From Eutreptiella sp. 'Long Island Sound 2002' (lineage: Eukaryota; Euglenozoa; Euglenophyceae; Eutreptiales; Eutreptiaceae): a DNA stretch of 64,000 bases. Below the pieces are notes generated by a model. It saw only the letters and a list, made by a program, of their open reading frames with translations, had not been told where the DNA came from and did no database searches. Every line of letters begins with the position of its first letter. Position 1 is the stretch's first letter. Below, piece after piece: positions 10,801-19,859 of the stretch. Position numbers and translations under genes: made by a program. The stretch covers positions 6,525,753-6,589,752 of the forward strand of contig OZ038395.1 in the NCBI GenBank assembly GCA_964036045.1, read 5' to 3'.

Positions 10801-12856
10801 GGACGACGAAGCAGGGAGAGGCCCACTCGGAGTGGCACGGCTCAAGCCAGCCTCTCTGGATGAAGTCACGGAGGATCTTCTCCATGGCCTCTTTCCTCTC
10901 GCCCCTCAGGGCAAACTCCCGGTGACGATACACACGGGGGTCCTGCTTCAGCCGTATCTTGGCCTCGCCATACGGTCCACGCACCGGTGGGGGGAACACA
11001 GGCTTTCCGCTGAAGAAGGTCTCGCCATACTTCCGCTTCAGCCTGGCCCTCAACGCCTGGATCTTGGGGCAGTCATCGGACTCCGCCTTGGCTTTTCCGG
11101 GCACTTGAACCACGGAGCTTACTTGAGGGGTAGCGACCCCGCTCGCTTTCGGCTCAGGCGGTCTTCCCAGGTGGCCCAACGGGCCATCTCTGGTCTTGCC
11201 TCGGAACAGATCGCCGTAGGTGGGTGGGTTACCGCCAGGTGGCTCGTCTTGGCTGGACATGTGATCCAGCACCCTCTGCACGAAGGTATTCCCGTCATAG
11301 GAACCAGAGACGATTGAGTCCACTTCCCACCAGGCTTTGTCCTGGCCTTTGCCCTCACGCTGGTTTCCCCAGTCGTGAAAGGGCTGATCCATATACCCCT
11401 GAACCAGATCCCACTCCTCTTCAGTGAGGGGGTCTTCGGAGTCCGATTCTTCGATGTCAACAGGGGGAACCGCAAAGCATTGCCTCCAAGGCTCTGCTAT
11501 GATGCGGTTGACACACACGAAGTCCGTGGTGTCGGCCTGATCAAGGCCCCCATCCACATAGTGGAATTCTGTTGGCCATCTCTGGGGCGGCATGGGCTGT
11601 CCCTTAGCGTCCTGATAGACACTCTCTCCAGCCGGTAGGACGACCTTGTTCAAGGTCATGTTGGTCAATGAGGCTACCCAATGTCGGGTACTTTCCTCCT
11701 CGGTGCATCCCATAGGAACAACCAGCACTGCCTTGGAGCGGTCCTTGCGAATCTTCGCTATCGCTCTTGGAATGTCCCAACGGGGGCAATGGATCCACAT
11801 CAATCCCTGATGCGGACCCCAGTGCTTCTTCCACGCGGAGTCCTGGGCGCTCCAGTACTTCTCACATACCCGCAGATGGGCGGAGGTTCCTGATGAGAAC
11901 GCATCCAGGGCCAGATCCGACGCTCCCAGGTCCGCAACCACTCGGTTCGCCACTTCCGGCCTTACGCCGTACTCCTGATTCGCTGGCCCAGTGGGCTCAG
12001 TGTCCAGCGCGGCCACTTCGAGCTGATAGCGTTCGGGGTGGATCCATTGGCATTCCACATGGTGCTCAGGTGACGAAAGCCACGAGAGTTGGTCGTCCTG
12101 GTACAGGGTCATGGAAGCCTGGGCCGGGAGGACGCCGGAGTCCGTCTCCATCATGAAGTCGTACCCGACGATCATGTCCCATTCCATCTCGGCCTCGTAG
12201 AAGCTACCGTGCAGGAGGATTTCCTTGCCGAGGTCTGGGCGGCTCAGTTCACGATGGTTCACGAACTGCAGCCCAATGGCCGCTTCCTTCGTGCCTCCCA
12301 CCATGTACTGGCCGTTCGCCACCTTCAGCCTGACAGGTTTCCGACTGTCTGTAAGACACTCTGGCGGAAGCAGGCCAGCCTTGACCAAGCTGACTTGAGC
12401 TCCCGTGTCGACCAACACGTCGAAAACCTTTTCCACTTCCCCGCATAAGGCACGGACCTTAAGATGCAACTGCCGCTCGCGACCGACACGGCGCACGGCG
12501 TGCAAACTCAGGATCTCCGGCCGTTCCAGAAGCTCCACAAGCGACTGGTGCAGGTCGTGGACAATGGGCTCAGGCTGCCCATCTGCAGCATCCAGCTGCG
12601 GTCCGGGTGATCCTCCGATACTCTCGGATAGATCCTGTAGTACATCAAACACGTTCTTGGTCGCGAAGGACGGACGGGCGCAAGGGTTCGTGCCTTCACT
12701 TGCCCTCACCCCGCCTCCGCGACTGGGCGCCAGACCGGGCCTTCCGCCCGCGGCAGTCCCCTTGTGTTTACCGACTCCCGACAGGGATGGTTCGGCGCTT
12801 CCCACGTCACCACCCTGCGACCGCCCTAGCTGGGGCCCTTGGCTGCAGGGGCTCCG
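7835..12856 (-). CDS. pol: Family 1 Pol (protease, methyltransferase-like region, RT, RNase H, integrase, chromodomain), read through UAG
   Basis: 1673 codons follow the Gag UAG in the same frame, with no ATG at their beginning, so readthrough from Gag is the simplest source. Domains by residue after the UAG: protease with VDTGAQVS near 149; a region reminiscent of Dam/DIRS methyltransferases at about 305-430; RT about 650-840 with the FVDD catalytic box near 795; RNase H about 945-1035 with TDAS, EKEAYA and TDHQS; integrase zinc region about 1227-1279 (WHHH...CSVCQAC); integrase catalytic D (AMDVF, near 1302), D (CSDRG, near 1367) and E (GRAEV, near 1403), with exactly 35 residues between the last two; C-terminal chromodomain about 1597-1650 (YTVEKIL...KVRWRGY...TWEP). 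The stop is TGA. All active-site residues are intact. Chromodomains direct integration to marked chromatin in related elements. Confidence 0.93.
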   Translation of the reverse strand, partial: RSPCSQGPQLGRSQGGDVGSAEPSLSGVGKHKGTAAGGRPGLAPSRGGGVRASEGTNPCARPSFATKNVFDVLQDLSESIGGSPGPQLDAADGQPEPIVHDLHQSLVELLERPEILSLHAVRRVGRERQLHLKVRALCGEVEKVFDVLVDTGAQVSLVKAGLLPPECLTDSRKPVRLKVANGQYMVGGTKEAAIGLQFVNHRELSRPDLGKEILLHGSFYEAEMEWDMIVGYDFMMETDSGVLPAQASMTLYQDDQLSWLSSPEHHVECQWIHPERYQLEVAALDTEPTGPANQEYGVRPEVANRVVADLGASDLALDAFSSGTSAHLRVCEKYWSAQDSAWKKHWGPHQGLMWIHCPRWDIPRAIAKIRKDRSKAVLVVPMGCTEEESTRHWVASLTNMTLNKVVLPAGESVYQDAKGQPMPPQRWPTEFHYVDGGLDQADTTDFVCVNRIIAEPWRQCFAVPPVDIEESDSEDPLTEEEWDLVQGYMDQPFHDWGNQREGKGQDKAWWEVDSIVSGSYDGNTFVQRVLDHMSSQDEPPGGNPPTYGDLFRGKTRDGPLGHLGRPPEPKASGVATPQVSSVVQVPGKAKAESDDCPKIQALRARLKRKYGETFFSGKPVFPPPVRGPYGEAKIRLKQDPRVYRHREFALRGERKEAMEKILRDFIQRGWLEPCHSEWASPCFVVPKKVAGEWRLVVDYRGLNAQTQHDSYTLPLIEDMLQKQHRRRIFTVIDLKHGYHQMPLAEESRACTAMSTPLGPLQWKVMPMGVTNGNAAFQRMLENLLEPVRDCADPFVDDVIIASGDPSMSYEELLEAHERDVTRVLDLLVRHKLTGSSDKATIAVSEVVFAGHVVGNGQRKPIPGKVAAIEHWEKPKTVSELRAYLGFCNYYSGYIKMYAEYAAPMTTMLKGNREETKKGSKKALVWTEESDRAFEGMKQALLSAVGLHLVDPDRGFVLRTDASDYAIGAVLEQVLDDGRHVPVAFWSRVLAEGQRRTWTPREKEAYAIVMALRKWAGYIALHPVTVCTDHQSLQSWHKEHVDTPSGPASRRARWHETLAKFDLTVVYIPGKDNTVADCLSRWAYPASKGMQDISAHGDEAETAEAKKIIEMERLMEEEGAKCFVVMAADAPLASRVSRAVSVLAPVGAAGGRPGPAPPVGVESDKHLFPESCLQDDWTDDYAKSEAFAAEYRAVTDPDDGQKWPKGLTEEDGKLYRNGKLLVPESRVLELCEAWHHHMLHPGVKKQALDMQRRFEIDHIVLYTAIKKVRKGCSVCQACNPDNRNVKGEPQWTPVPDQPMESVAMDVFSMPEVHIGKETFDCVVLCVDRHSGYVVAVPARKKGLLAKEVAVMMIRHWLTVFDIPRTICSDRGPQFTGGWFKAMCSLMGIRHAKSVAYLSRSNGRAEVAGRQLFEKLRKIHITNPRRNWFEEMWPALKAHHDTPTPGGLSPHQILFGRDPLGRGLPLSGDGMAMDAKEFFARQEQTARDIRQQLEKEHAERQKSAPSSTAQKFRVGDPVWVIRPRPMGTHRTKTWFTPGEVVRRIGEDTYRIKVGHGQFRERHESQLRAREPDLRGRHVSLDYARHEADSDDDYAEQDDYTVEKILAQRPKASAPGGLEFKVRWRGYGPSHDTWEPVSSFVPRVNTPFMEYIRRNKTKIHVSDLAALTRAIAARGA

Positions 12857-12862
12857 CTAGGG
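12800..12862 (-). promoter_or_regulatory. Gag-Pol UAG-CGG readthrough site with potential downstream RNA structure
   Basis: Gag ends GAC GCC CCC TAG (12859-12857) and the next codons CGG AGC CCC continue open into Pol in the same frame. Downstream, CCCUGC can pair with GCAGGG about 30 nt later, enclosing a GCCC(CAGCUA)GGGC hairpin. The outer copy (TAG at 26918-26916) and the older copy (TAG at 51919-51921) keep TAG-CGG and the inner hairpin, and CCUGC:GCAGG of the outer stem. CGG after a stop is a known leaky context in plant viruses and alphaviruses, usually with UGA. Function is inferred. Confidence 0.7.
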
Positions 12863-15800
12863 GGCGTCGGTTGTGGAAGAGGGGGTGTTTTCCTCGGCCT
12901 CAACGTCGTTGACGCCCTTCCTTCTTCCCCCTTTACCTCCTCCTTTACCCTTGTTCTTGTCCTTGTCCTTGTTCTGGTCATTCTGGTTGTTCTCCTTGTT
13001 CTTGTTGTCCGATCTGGGGACCCAGTTCCTCTTGATCTCCTGGATCTCCTTGGCCAACTCAGTCCCCACCGACGACATCAGCTTGGCCAGCTCTTCCTTG
13101 TCCACCTCCATCTTGGCTTCCCGGATACCCGCGGGCGCACGCTTCTTCGACCCGTGCGCCTTCTTGTAAGCCTCCGTGTCGGCCTTGTGGACGGGGCATG
13201 TTCGGTGGTCATGGTTGAAGCCTTTCTTCCTCCCATAACACACGAAACAGCCCTGAGGGTGAGCTCGTACGAACTCCCCAAAGGACAGCGGAGGGTCGCC
13301 AATACGGCGAGGGTCCCTCTTCTCCTGCTTCTTCCAACCTGGCTGCAGGGGCTTCCAGTTTGCTGGCTTGGTCCCCGCGCTCATGTTCTTGGCCACGAAG
13401 GCACACACGGCCATTTCGGCGGGCTCATCGTCGTCGTCATCGTCGACGAGAGTCTCATCGCCGCCGGTTCCCGCTGGGTCCATGGCAGATTCCCCGCCAG
13501 GCCCCTCGCCAACGTAGTTGACGTCGCGGTCGCCGGGCTTCAACCCGCGGGTGTGGTGGAGGTTTCGGTACTCCTTGAGTACTTCCTCGCCAACCCACTC
13601 CAGGATCTCGTCGCAGCTCATCCGCGCCGGGATGGGCTGCAGACGGATGGTCTGGCCGCTCAACTCACAGTCGTCAAGGCGCCAGATCGCGGTCTTCTCG
13701 CGATCGCCCGAGACGGTGATGAGAAGAGCGTTCCGCAGGGAGTGCCGTTTGACATCCCGGGCCACGTTCTTCTTCGCCCAACTCACCACGTTCGTATGAT
13801 ACTCCTTGGGGAGCATCATCTTGACCGTGTGGTTGGACTTGGCCCTCTTGGATTCCTCCTTGGTGACCCTCTTGATCCATGCTTCCGGTAGCATGGAGAG
13901 CAGGCGAGCCTGCTCGTCACCCTCGTTCCAATCCTCCACGTTGCGGCGGAAGAGGGTGTATTTCCCTCGGAAGTCACGCCATTCCCGCAGGCGGATCTCC
14001 CGTCCATCATGCTCAAGCTTGATGGACTTCCAGCGCTTGGCAGCCACCTGCGGAGCGTCCACCCGCTCCTGCTCGTTGAGCCACTTCTTGGCGTCCTTGA
14101 GGGTCTTGATTTTCCCCTCCTTGGTCGCCACGAAGTACAGCTCGCCGAGCACTTCCGGCAGGCGGTACCTGAACCGTTTGAAGACATATCTCTCCGCATC
14201 CGCGGGAGGTTGGTCTTCAGTGACGGCCAGCCCCCAATCGTCCAGCTTCTCCAGGAAGCGGTCGAGGTTGAGGGGATTGCCGTCGTACATGGGGGGCTTG
14301 ATGTCCTTCAAGTCTTCCCACACGGCGGCGTCCGCGGCCTTAGAGACCATGAACGCCGGCCGCGAGGTCGACCGAGGTTCCCATCGGCCTCGCCCACGGA
14401 CTCCCCCGGCCGCCACGTCCATCTCCTCCATGGAATCCCTGTGGCTACGCCGCGGTTCCTCCACGTACGCTGAACCGAAATGTTCACGCCGTACTGCATC
14501 CATGTACGCATCCTCATCACGGCGCCGGCGGCTGCGTTCAGCGGCCTCCCGTCGTACACCACGCGGCGGGCTGATGTCGAACTCCTCCAGGTCCAGGTCC
14601 AGGTCCAGGTCCTCACCTTCGCCGACATCCCACTCCACGTCTCCTCTGGGGACCTCATCCCTGAGTCCACCATAACGTCCTCCAGCCCTGGGGATTGGCG
14701 CCGGGGCTGGTGGCGGGCGTCGGGGGCGTACAGGCGTCCGCGGTGGGGCACGGCGGTTGTGGTAGTCCGCGCTGAGCCACTCATCGCGCCATTCCTCACT
14801 GCCACTGCCGGGCGGCACGCGTTCGTTGCGGCGGCCCGCGCTGTGGTGAGAGGGGGCGGAGAGAGAGGGGGCACTGGCGCTGGGGCGACTCCTGGGGGCT
14901 CCGCCGGGGGCGTGGGGTCTGCCTGGACCTGGTCCGGGTCCCCAGTCGTCGTCCGACGAGCCTGACTCCAGGGGTGGGTGGTCGCTGCCGACCCTCCCAC
15001 GGGCTTCCAGCGCATCCAGCCTATCCTGCAGGCCGCTGACGACGTTGGTCAGCGACTTGGTCTCGGCCCTGGCGATGTCCAGGTTCTTCTGCGCACGCGC
15101 GGCGACCGTGGAGATGCGAGCCATCTCGCTCTTGCCCGTATCTACCTCCAGCTCGAGCAACTGGACTCTCCTGCAGAGGTAGACAATCCACCACCAGGTG
15201 GCATCCGGGACACCGTTCCCTGGTGGGTCGCCGGGGTCCCCAGGGGGTCCTCCAGGAGGGCCTCCGCCGGGTCCGCCCGGTCCAGGGGGTCCTCCCCCGC
15301 CAGGTGGTCCGCCTCCAGGGGGTCCACTCGGTGGGCGTCCTCCAGGGGGTCCTGAAGGTCCTCCGCCAGGGGGTCCCGGTGGGTCTCCGCCGGGTCGCCT
15401 CGGTGGGTCCGAGGATGGGCGCTTCTTCGTGATGCTGAAGTCCATGTCGTCATCCTCGTCCATGTCGCCCCACCTGGGCGTCTCCGTCACGGAGGACTCG
15501 GAGCTCCTGTAGGGAGGAGGGGGATCCTCATCCTCACCTTCCATGGGGACGTCTCCGCCACCTCCGCCCGTCCAGGCCACCACTTGGCGATGTCGACGGC
15601 CTCGTTCATCCCCGTCACTGGCGGTGAAGAAGGGGTCACTGTCGTGGGGGTGCCCACCCGCTGGCCTCCGCGGCCTCTCGGGGGTCTTCCCCTTGCCCTT
15701 CCTCCGTCGACGGGCGGTGGTGCTACCGCTCCCACTGCTGCCCGTGTCCGCCTCATCCAGCTTCATCCTGGAGGAGGCGTCCCCTTCGAAAAGCCTTCGA

Positions 15801-17188
15801 AGGGTCTCCACTCGCGATCCTCCCGGGGGAGTCTCGTGGCGGAGTTTGGCCTCTGCCTCCTCCATTGCGGCGGCGGTGGCTGCGGCAGCTCGCGCCTCGG
15901 CCTCTTCCCGAGCACGAGCCGCCTCGGCTTCCCGGGCCTGCAGCAGCTGCGCCTTCTGCGCCTCCAACGCCGCCAGCTCCGCCTCCGTCTTGGCCTTCTC
16001 CTCAGCGACCTTCCGTCGCGCGGCCTCGATGGCTTCCTTCTTGGCGGCATCCTCATGGGCCTTAGCCGTCGCTTCGGCGTGGGCCCTTTCCTCCGCCTCC
16101 TTCTTTGCCCTCTCTTGGGCAAGCGCCTCCCCCAGCGCCTTCACCTCGGCCTCCTTGCGGGCAATGGCCTCCTGCGTCAGGCGGGCTTCTTCGTCGACTG
16201 CCGCCAACTCACCGTTGACCTGGGCAGTTGCTGCACTGTGGGCGGCCACGGCCGTGAGTCCAGCCGCGATGGCCGCCACGGTCTGGGTGTGGATGGCCAT
16301 GCCATGCGCCCACTGCGCAGCCTCCTCCTGGGCGATGCCTGCGGCGCCCTCCACAGCAGCGCGGTACTGCTTGGCCCGTTGCCGGGCAACCCGACGGTTG
16401 CAGGGCACCCCACAGGCGCGCTCACAGGCGAGCGCCACGTCCCTTTCGGGAGCGACGCTGCTGCTGGAGCTGGCCTGGTCGGCCGGCGTCCTCCCGCGGT
16501 GGGCCGACTCGATGTCGCTGCTGGGGCCTGCTGAGGCCTGCCGGGCCTTCACGAGCAGCGGACGGGGATTGGCCTGGGTCTGCTTGGCGACTTGGATGTA
16601 GTCGCCAAGGGTGGTGGAGCCGGGGTGGTGTCCACCATTGGGCCGTTGGGGACTGGGGGCTGGGGTTCCGCCCTTGGCGCCTTGGGCGGCTTCGGCAGCC
16701 AGGGACTCCTGGTACTCCCGCCACCTCCGGTCCCTCTTCTTGTCCCCGGCGGACCTCTTCTCCGTCGCCGGAGACGCGCTGCTGCTGCCCTGCAGCCTGC
16801 GCTCGTTCCCCGGTTCCGGGAACTTCTTCTCGATCACGTCCCACAGGGAGACGTTGATCGAGGCGCCCGACGGGTAGGCGTTGGGCTCCTCGTCCTCCTC
16901 AATCCCGTCGGGACGCAGCCCTTCCCCGGGCCTGTCCGGCCGGGTCCACGCCCTCCAGCGCCTCTGCTGGTGGCGGTACTCGTACCCCTCCGCCCGCAGC
17001 CAGTCCTCCACGGCCTGCAGGCGGTCGGGGGCGATGTCCGTGCGGAGCTCGAAGCTCCTGGGCATGCCCCCTTCGCACTGGGGGTTGCTGTGGCGGTAAT
17101 GCTGGTCCCAAACCAACCCACGCAGCAGGCGTGCTGCATGGGGGTGGGGCCGCGGCCACGTCCTACCCGCCTCCTGCCAATTCACCAT
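12857..17188 (-). CDS. gag: Family 1 Gag, 1443 aa, with coiled coil, Pro/Gly repeats, capsid-like region and zinc knuckle
   Basis: I chose the ATG at 17188 (MVNWQEAG), which is conserved in the outer and older copies; an upstream GTG extension is not conserved. Layout by residue: conserved N-terminal region of unknown type 1-130; Ala/Glu/Lys/Arg-rich coiled coil about 310-455; PPGG/GPPG-rich linker about 580-665; a second short helical stretch about 690-730; Ser/Arg/Pro-rich linker; capsid-like region about 945-1115 (AFMVSKAADAAVWEDL, YDGNPLNLDRFLEKLDDWG); Cys/His knuckle CFVCYG...HDHRTC about 1312-1330; Lys/Asn/Asp-rich tail about 1393-1430. Usual Ty3/gypsy Gags are about 300-500 residues, so this is roughly three times the norm. 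The long alanine coiled coil may drive particle assembly (inference). Confidence 0.9.
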   Translation of the reverse strand: MVNWQEAGRTWPRPHPHAARLLRGLVWDQHYRHSNPQCEGGMPRSFELRTDIAPDRLQAVEDWLRAEGYEYRHQQRRWRAWTRPDRPGEGLRPDGIEEDEEPNAYPSGASINVSLWDVIEKKFPEPGNERRLQGSSSASPATEKRSAGDKKRDRRWREYQESLAAEAAQGAKGGTPAPSPQRPNGGHHPGSTTLGDYIQVAKQTQANPRPLLVKARQASAGPSSDIESAHRGRTPADQASSSSSVAPERDVALACERACGVPCNRRVARQRAKQYRAAVEGAAGIAQEEAAQWAHGMAIHTQTVAAIAAGLTAVAAHSAATAQVNGELAAVDEEARLTQEAIARKEAEVKALGEALAQERAKKEAEERAHAEATAKAHEDAAKKEAIEAARRKVAEEKAKTEAELAALEAQKAQLLQAREAEAARAREEAEARAAAATAAAMEEAEAKLRHETPPGGSRVETLRRLFEGDASSRMKLDEADTGSSGSGSTTARRRRKGKGKTPERPRRPAGGHPHDSDPFFTASDGDERGRRHRQVVAWTGGGGGDVPMEGEDEDPPPPYRSSESSVTETPRWGDMDEDDDMDFSITKKRPSSDPPRRPGGDPPGPPGGGPSGPPGGRPPSGPPGGGPPGGGGPPGPGGPGGGPPGGPPGDPGDPPGNGVPDATWWWIVYLCRRVQLLELEVDTGKSEMARISTVAARAQKNLDIARAETKSLTNVVSGLQDRLDALEARGRVGSDHPPLESGSSDDDWGPGPGPGRPHAPGGAPRSRPSASAPSLSAPSHHSAGRRNERVPPGSGSEEWRDEWLSADYHNRRAPPRTPVRPRRPPPAPAPIPRAGGRYGGLRDEVPRGDVEWDVGEGEDLDLDLDLEEFDISPPRGVRREAAERSRRRRDEDAYMDAVRREHFGSAYVEEPRRSHRDSMEEMDVAAGGVRGRGRWEPRSTSRPAFMVSKAADAAVWEDLKDIKPPMYDGNPLNLDRFLEKLDDWGLAVTEDQPPADAERYVFKRFRYRLPEVLGELYFVATKEGKIKTLKDAKKWLNEQERVDAPQVAAKRWKSIKLEHDGREIRLREWRDFRGKYTLFRRNVEDWNEGDEQARLLSMLPEAWIKRVTKEESKRAKSNHTVKMMLPKEYHTNVVSWAKKNVARDVKRHSLRNALLITVSGDREKTAIWRLDDCELSGQTIRLQPIPARMSCDEILEWVGEEVLKEYRNLHHTRGLKPGDRDVNYVGEGPGGESAMDPAGTGGDETLVDDDDDDEPAEMAVCAFVAKNMSAGTKPANWKPLQPGWKKQEKRDPRRIGDPPLSFGEFVRAHPQGCFVCYGRKKGFNHDHRTCPVHKADTEAYKKAHGSKKRAPAGIREAKMEVDKEELAKLMSSVGTELAKEIQEIKRNWVPRSDNKNKENNQNDQNKDKDKNKGKGGGKGGRRKGVNDVEAEENTPSSTTDAP

Positions 17189-17639
17189 GGCAGCGGGGGC
17201 GTAGATGATCTTGAAGTCCTTGATGTGCACTCGATCACCTCAACGAACTGGTTGTGGTTGTTGGGGAGGGTGCTGCAGCACTGGATTGGAAGTGCGGCTG
17301 GTGCTGGTCAGCCGGTGGTTGTGGAGGTGGTTGACGCGGCCTTACTGGTCGGCCGTTGGGACTCCGGGTCGGCCGATGGGGCTGATGCAGGAGTCCTGGT
17401 CTGTGCACCTCTTCCACGGGCGCTGCGCGGTCAGGACGGTGTTCTGGACGGCGCTGCGGGCTCCGTGACGAACTCGGCGCTGTCGCTGAGTGGCGCTGCG
17501 AGCTGCTGCGCTGCGCTGCGAGACGCTGCGCTGCGCTGCGAGCTGCGAGCTGCGCCGCGCTGCTGCGACGCGCTGCTCGGGGTCTGTGGCCCCGAGTGGC
17601 ACGCGAGGGTTGGGTAACCCCGCGGCGGTGAAACGCTTT
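17189..17639 (-). other. 5' leader of inner element
   Basis: Lies between the 5' LTR and the Gag ATG. The bases right after the LTR on the element strand (AAAAGCGTTTCACCGCC) are conserved in all three family 1 copies, so this is where the primer binding site should be. They do not start with the usual TGG. The plus strand at 17490-17580 is an irregular GCTGCG-type microsatellite. Confidence 0.6.
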
Positions 17640-19231
17640 TGACGCGTTCCCGTGGGGGGCCGGCCACGGGACGCTGCGGTGACACGCACAAGTGAGCAGG
17701 CAGGCAAGGCACTACGCTCACAAGGGCATCAATACGCCTGTGTCATGTGACAAAGCGTTTCAGAATCCTTGCCACTCTGCAAAGAGGGAACGAAAGTATG
17801 TACAGCAACACATCAGGATATGTACACATGGGGTTAAGACTGGACTGGGGTAAGGGCATCAAGGGACAATAGACACTCAGTCCCGACTCATATCCCAATC
17901 CCAGGTCCGACCCTCTCAGTGGCTGATGGGGGCGGGGGCTCAAACACAACCCATGCCCTGCTCAGTCCGGACTCTGAAACCCTGCCAATGGGAGAGGTGT
18001 CCCGCACAGCCACAGGCGAGTTCCTGGGAACCAATGAGCTCCAAAGCCAACCGACAGTGGCTCCCTATGCTCCCTTAACGGCAGGTCCCAACTCCACTCT
18101 GAGCCAGAGATATGGCTCCGCCCTTATCACCCAGGAGTTGGTAGCTGAAAATGGGCTGTTTCAGCCCAGACTGAAATTAGCTTGAAAAACTCCAAAATTG
18201 ACCCCTCGTCCGGACCCGCCAGAGGTAGAGACGAGGCAACTGACCCTATGCCCTTCGAGTACGAACTCCCTGGAGCCCTCACCCAACCTGGTTCTCTCTG
18301 AGGTCCCGGCATCAGGGCAACACGGATGAGTCAAGTGGGGTCATGATGCCAAAATCACCAAAATTGGCGTCATTCCCACGCGCGGCTCTCTCGGCCAAGG
18401 TGAGGCCAATGGCTCACAGGGTAGGAGGCAGGACCTAGGACTTATATCTGAGTGTACAACTTGGATTTAGGTCCGGGCTCCCTATGGGCTTAGAGAAATG
18501 GGGCCGCCAATTGACCACACGGAAGGGGGAAATTGGGGTCCCAAAATTGGGTCATTTTGGCTGCTTGAAATGAGCCAAAATTCGGTGTGCTCCCAATAGT
18601 ATATCTCCACGCCGGCTTGGAGATCGGATCCGCCATTCCATACGTGATCCACCGGGAGTCCAACGGAGACTCCCATGCCCTTGGCTCTCAAAGATCTCCA
18701 TGCCACTCGGCGTGGTGACGATCCCAATTGGGTCCACAAATGCAAAAATGGTAAAATTGCCCATACTCAATTTGGCCTAGCGCCTTGACGAAGGCGGCTC
18801 CGCTTCGCCCACGTGGTGTGTGGACCATGGGGACCATTACCCATAACACCCATGTCATATATGGTCCATTGGTCCATGCGTCCGGCGTGCACGAAGGTTA
18901 GAACATGGGGCACGGCGGGCAGCAAAAGTGGAAAAATGCTCAAAATGGCCAAAATTGCGCACGCTCATGGTTGGGGCAAATGAAGCACGTGCCCGGCTCG
19001 GACCGGAGTGTGCCATAGGATTGATGTCAAGTCATATGTGTCCAACATATCTTTGGGGCGTCGCCCAACTCCTCCGGTATTGGGAATGGCAGGGTCGCCA
19101 AGTGAGCCCATGATTTGGGATAGTCCCAAATTGCCAACATGGCGGCCACGGTATGCCAAGCCTAAGAGGAGTTGTTCGCCGAGTCCAAGATATGTTGGCT
19201 ACCGAAGTATGTACCCTCATAACATACTTGG

Positions 19232-19289
19232 GTCATGATGTCAATTGAGCGCATCGTTGAGATACATGGTCGCCATTTGACCTCATGAC
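19232..19289. repeat. Conserved 13 bp inverted repeat within the LTR
   Basis: Arms GTCATGATGTCAA and TTGACCTCATGAC with about 32 nt between them, 12 of 13 paired here. The arms are perfect in LTR-A (1858-1915) and LTR-D (33279-33336). The structure is also kept in the divergent LTR-E (45679-45736), although surrounding bases have changed. Confidence 0.6.
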
Positions 19290-19348
19290 GAGCCAAAAAT
19301 GGCAAAATTGACACAATGACACACAAAAGTGCCTTGAAAGGCGCACAA

Positions 19349-19362
19349 TTATATTATAATAT
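19349..19362 (-). promoter_or_regulatory. TATA-like block in LTR-C
   Basis: An A/T-only tract (ATATTATAATATAA on the element strand) about 1.23 kb into the LTR. It is conserved at 1975-1988, 5105-5118, 33396-33409 and 45606-45619, including in the divergent LTR-E, and stands out in GC-rich surroundings. Candidate core promoter; no start site can be read from sequence alone. Confidence 0.35.
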
Positions 19363-19780
19363 CTTCGGCTTGGATCGTGCAATCAACTAACCCTTCTAAA
19401 CACAATGCCTTGACACCAATGACCTTCGATCCCGCATATGTGCTCCACTTGGGGCGCTTTGAAAGGTTGCGAGCGCTGCCTTCCAAGTGGGCACATGAAA
19501 ATATGGAAAATTGTAAAACACACACCTTGCTCCCAACGCATCGCTTCGGGATCACCACACAAGCTTCCCTTCACGAAGGTTAGGCATGCAATTGACCGTA
19601 GGGAGTACGGAGAAGGGGCTTGCACAATATGAGGTCCATTGGCGGGCTTGTCTTGGAGCAATGGGCCCGCCAAATGGGCACGCAACACAACACATGGCAC
19701 ATACCATATATTGCCCAAAAATGTAGCTCCCACCACGATATGTCATGCCCCTCCAAGGGCATAACTTTGGGTCAATCGCT

Positions 19781-19807
19781 CATAGGAACTCAAGGAGAGT
19801 TCCTATG
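19781..19807. repeat. 11 bp perfect hairpin in the LTR
   Basis: CATAGGAACTC and GAGTTCCTATG separated by five bases. Identical at 2407-2433, 5537-5563 and 33828-33854. Could be a protein-binding dyad or an RNA stem. Confidence 0.6.
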
Positions 19808-19859
19808 CAACACCAACACTTGCGCGCTACACTCGAAAGTTATCTTAACGCACGCAACA

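Noticed and set aside
10247-11317. Long plus-strand ORF opposite pol (356 codons), and similar antisense ORFs opposite gag (for example 15543-16601)
   Set aside because: They are complementary-frame shadows of GC-rich gag/pol codons with no domain; the sense-strand domains are unambiguous.
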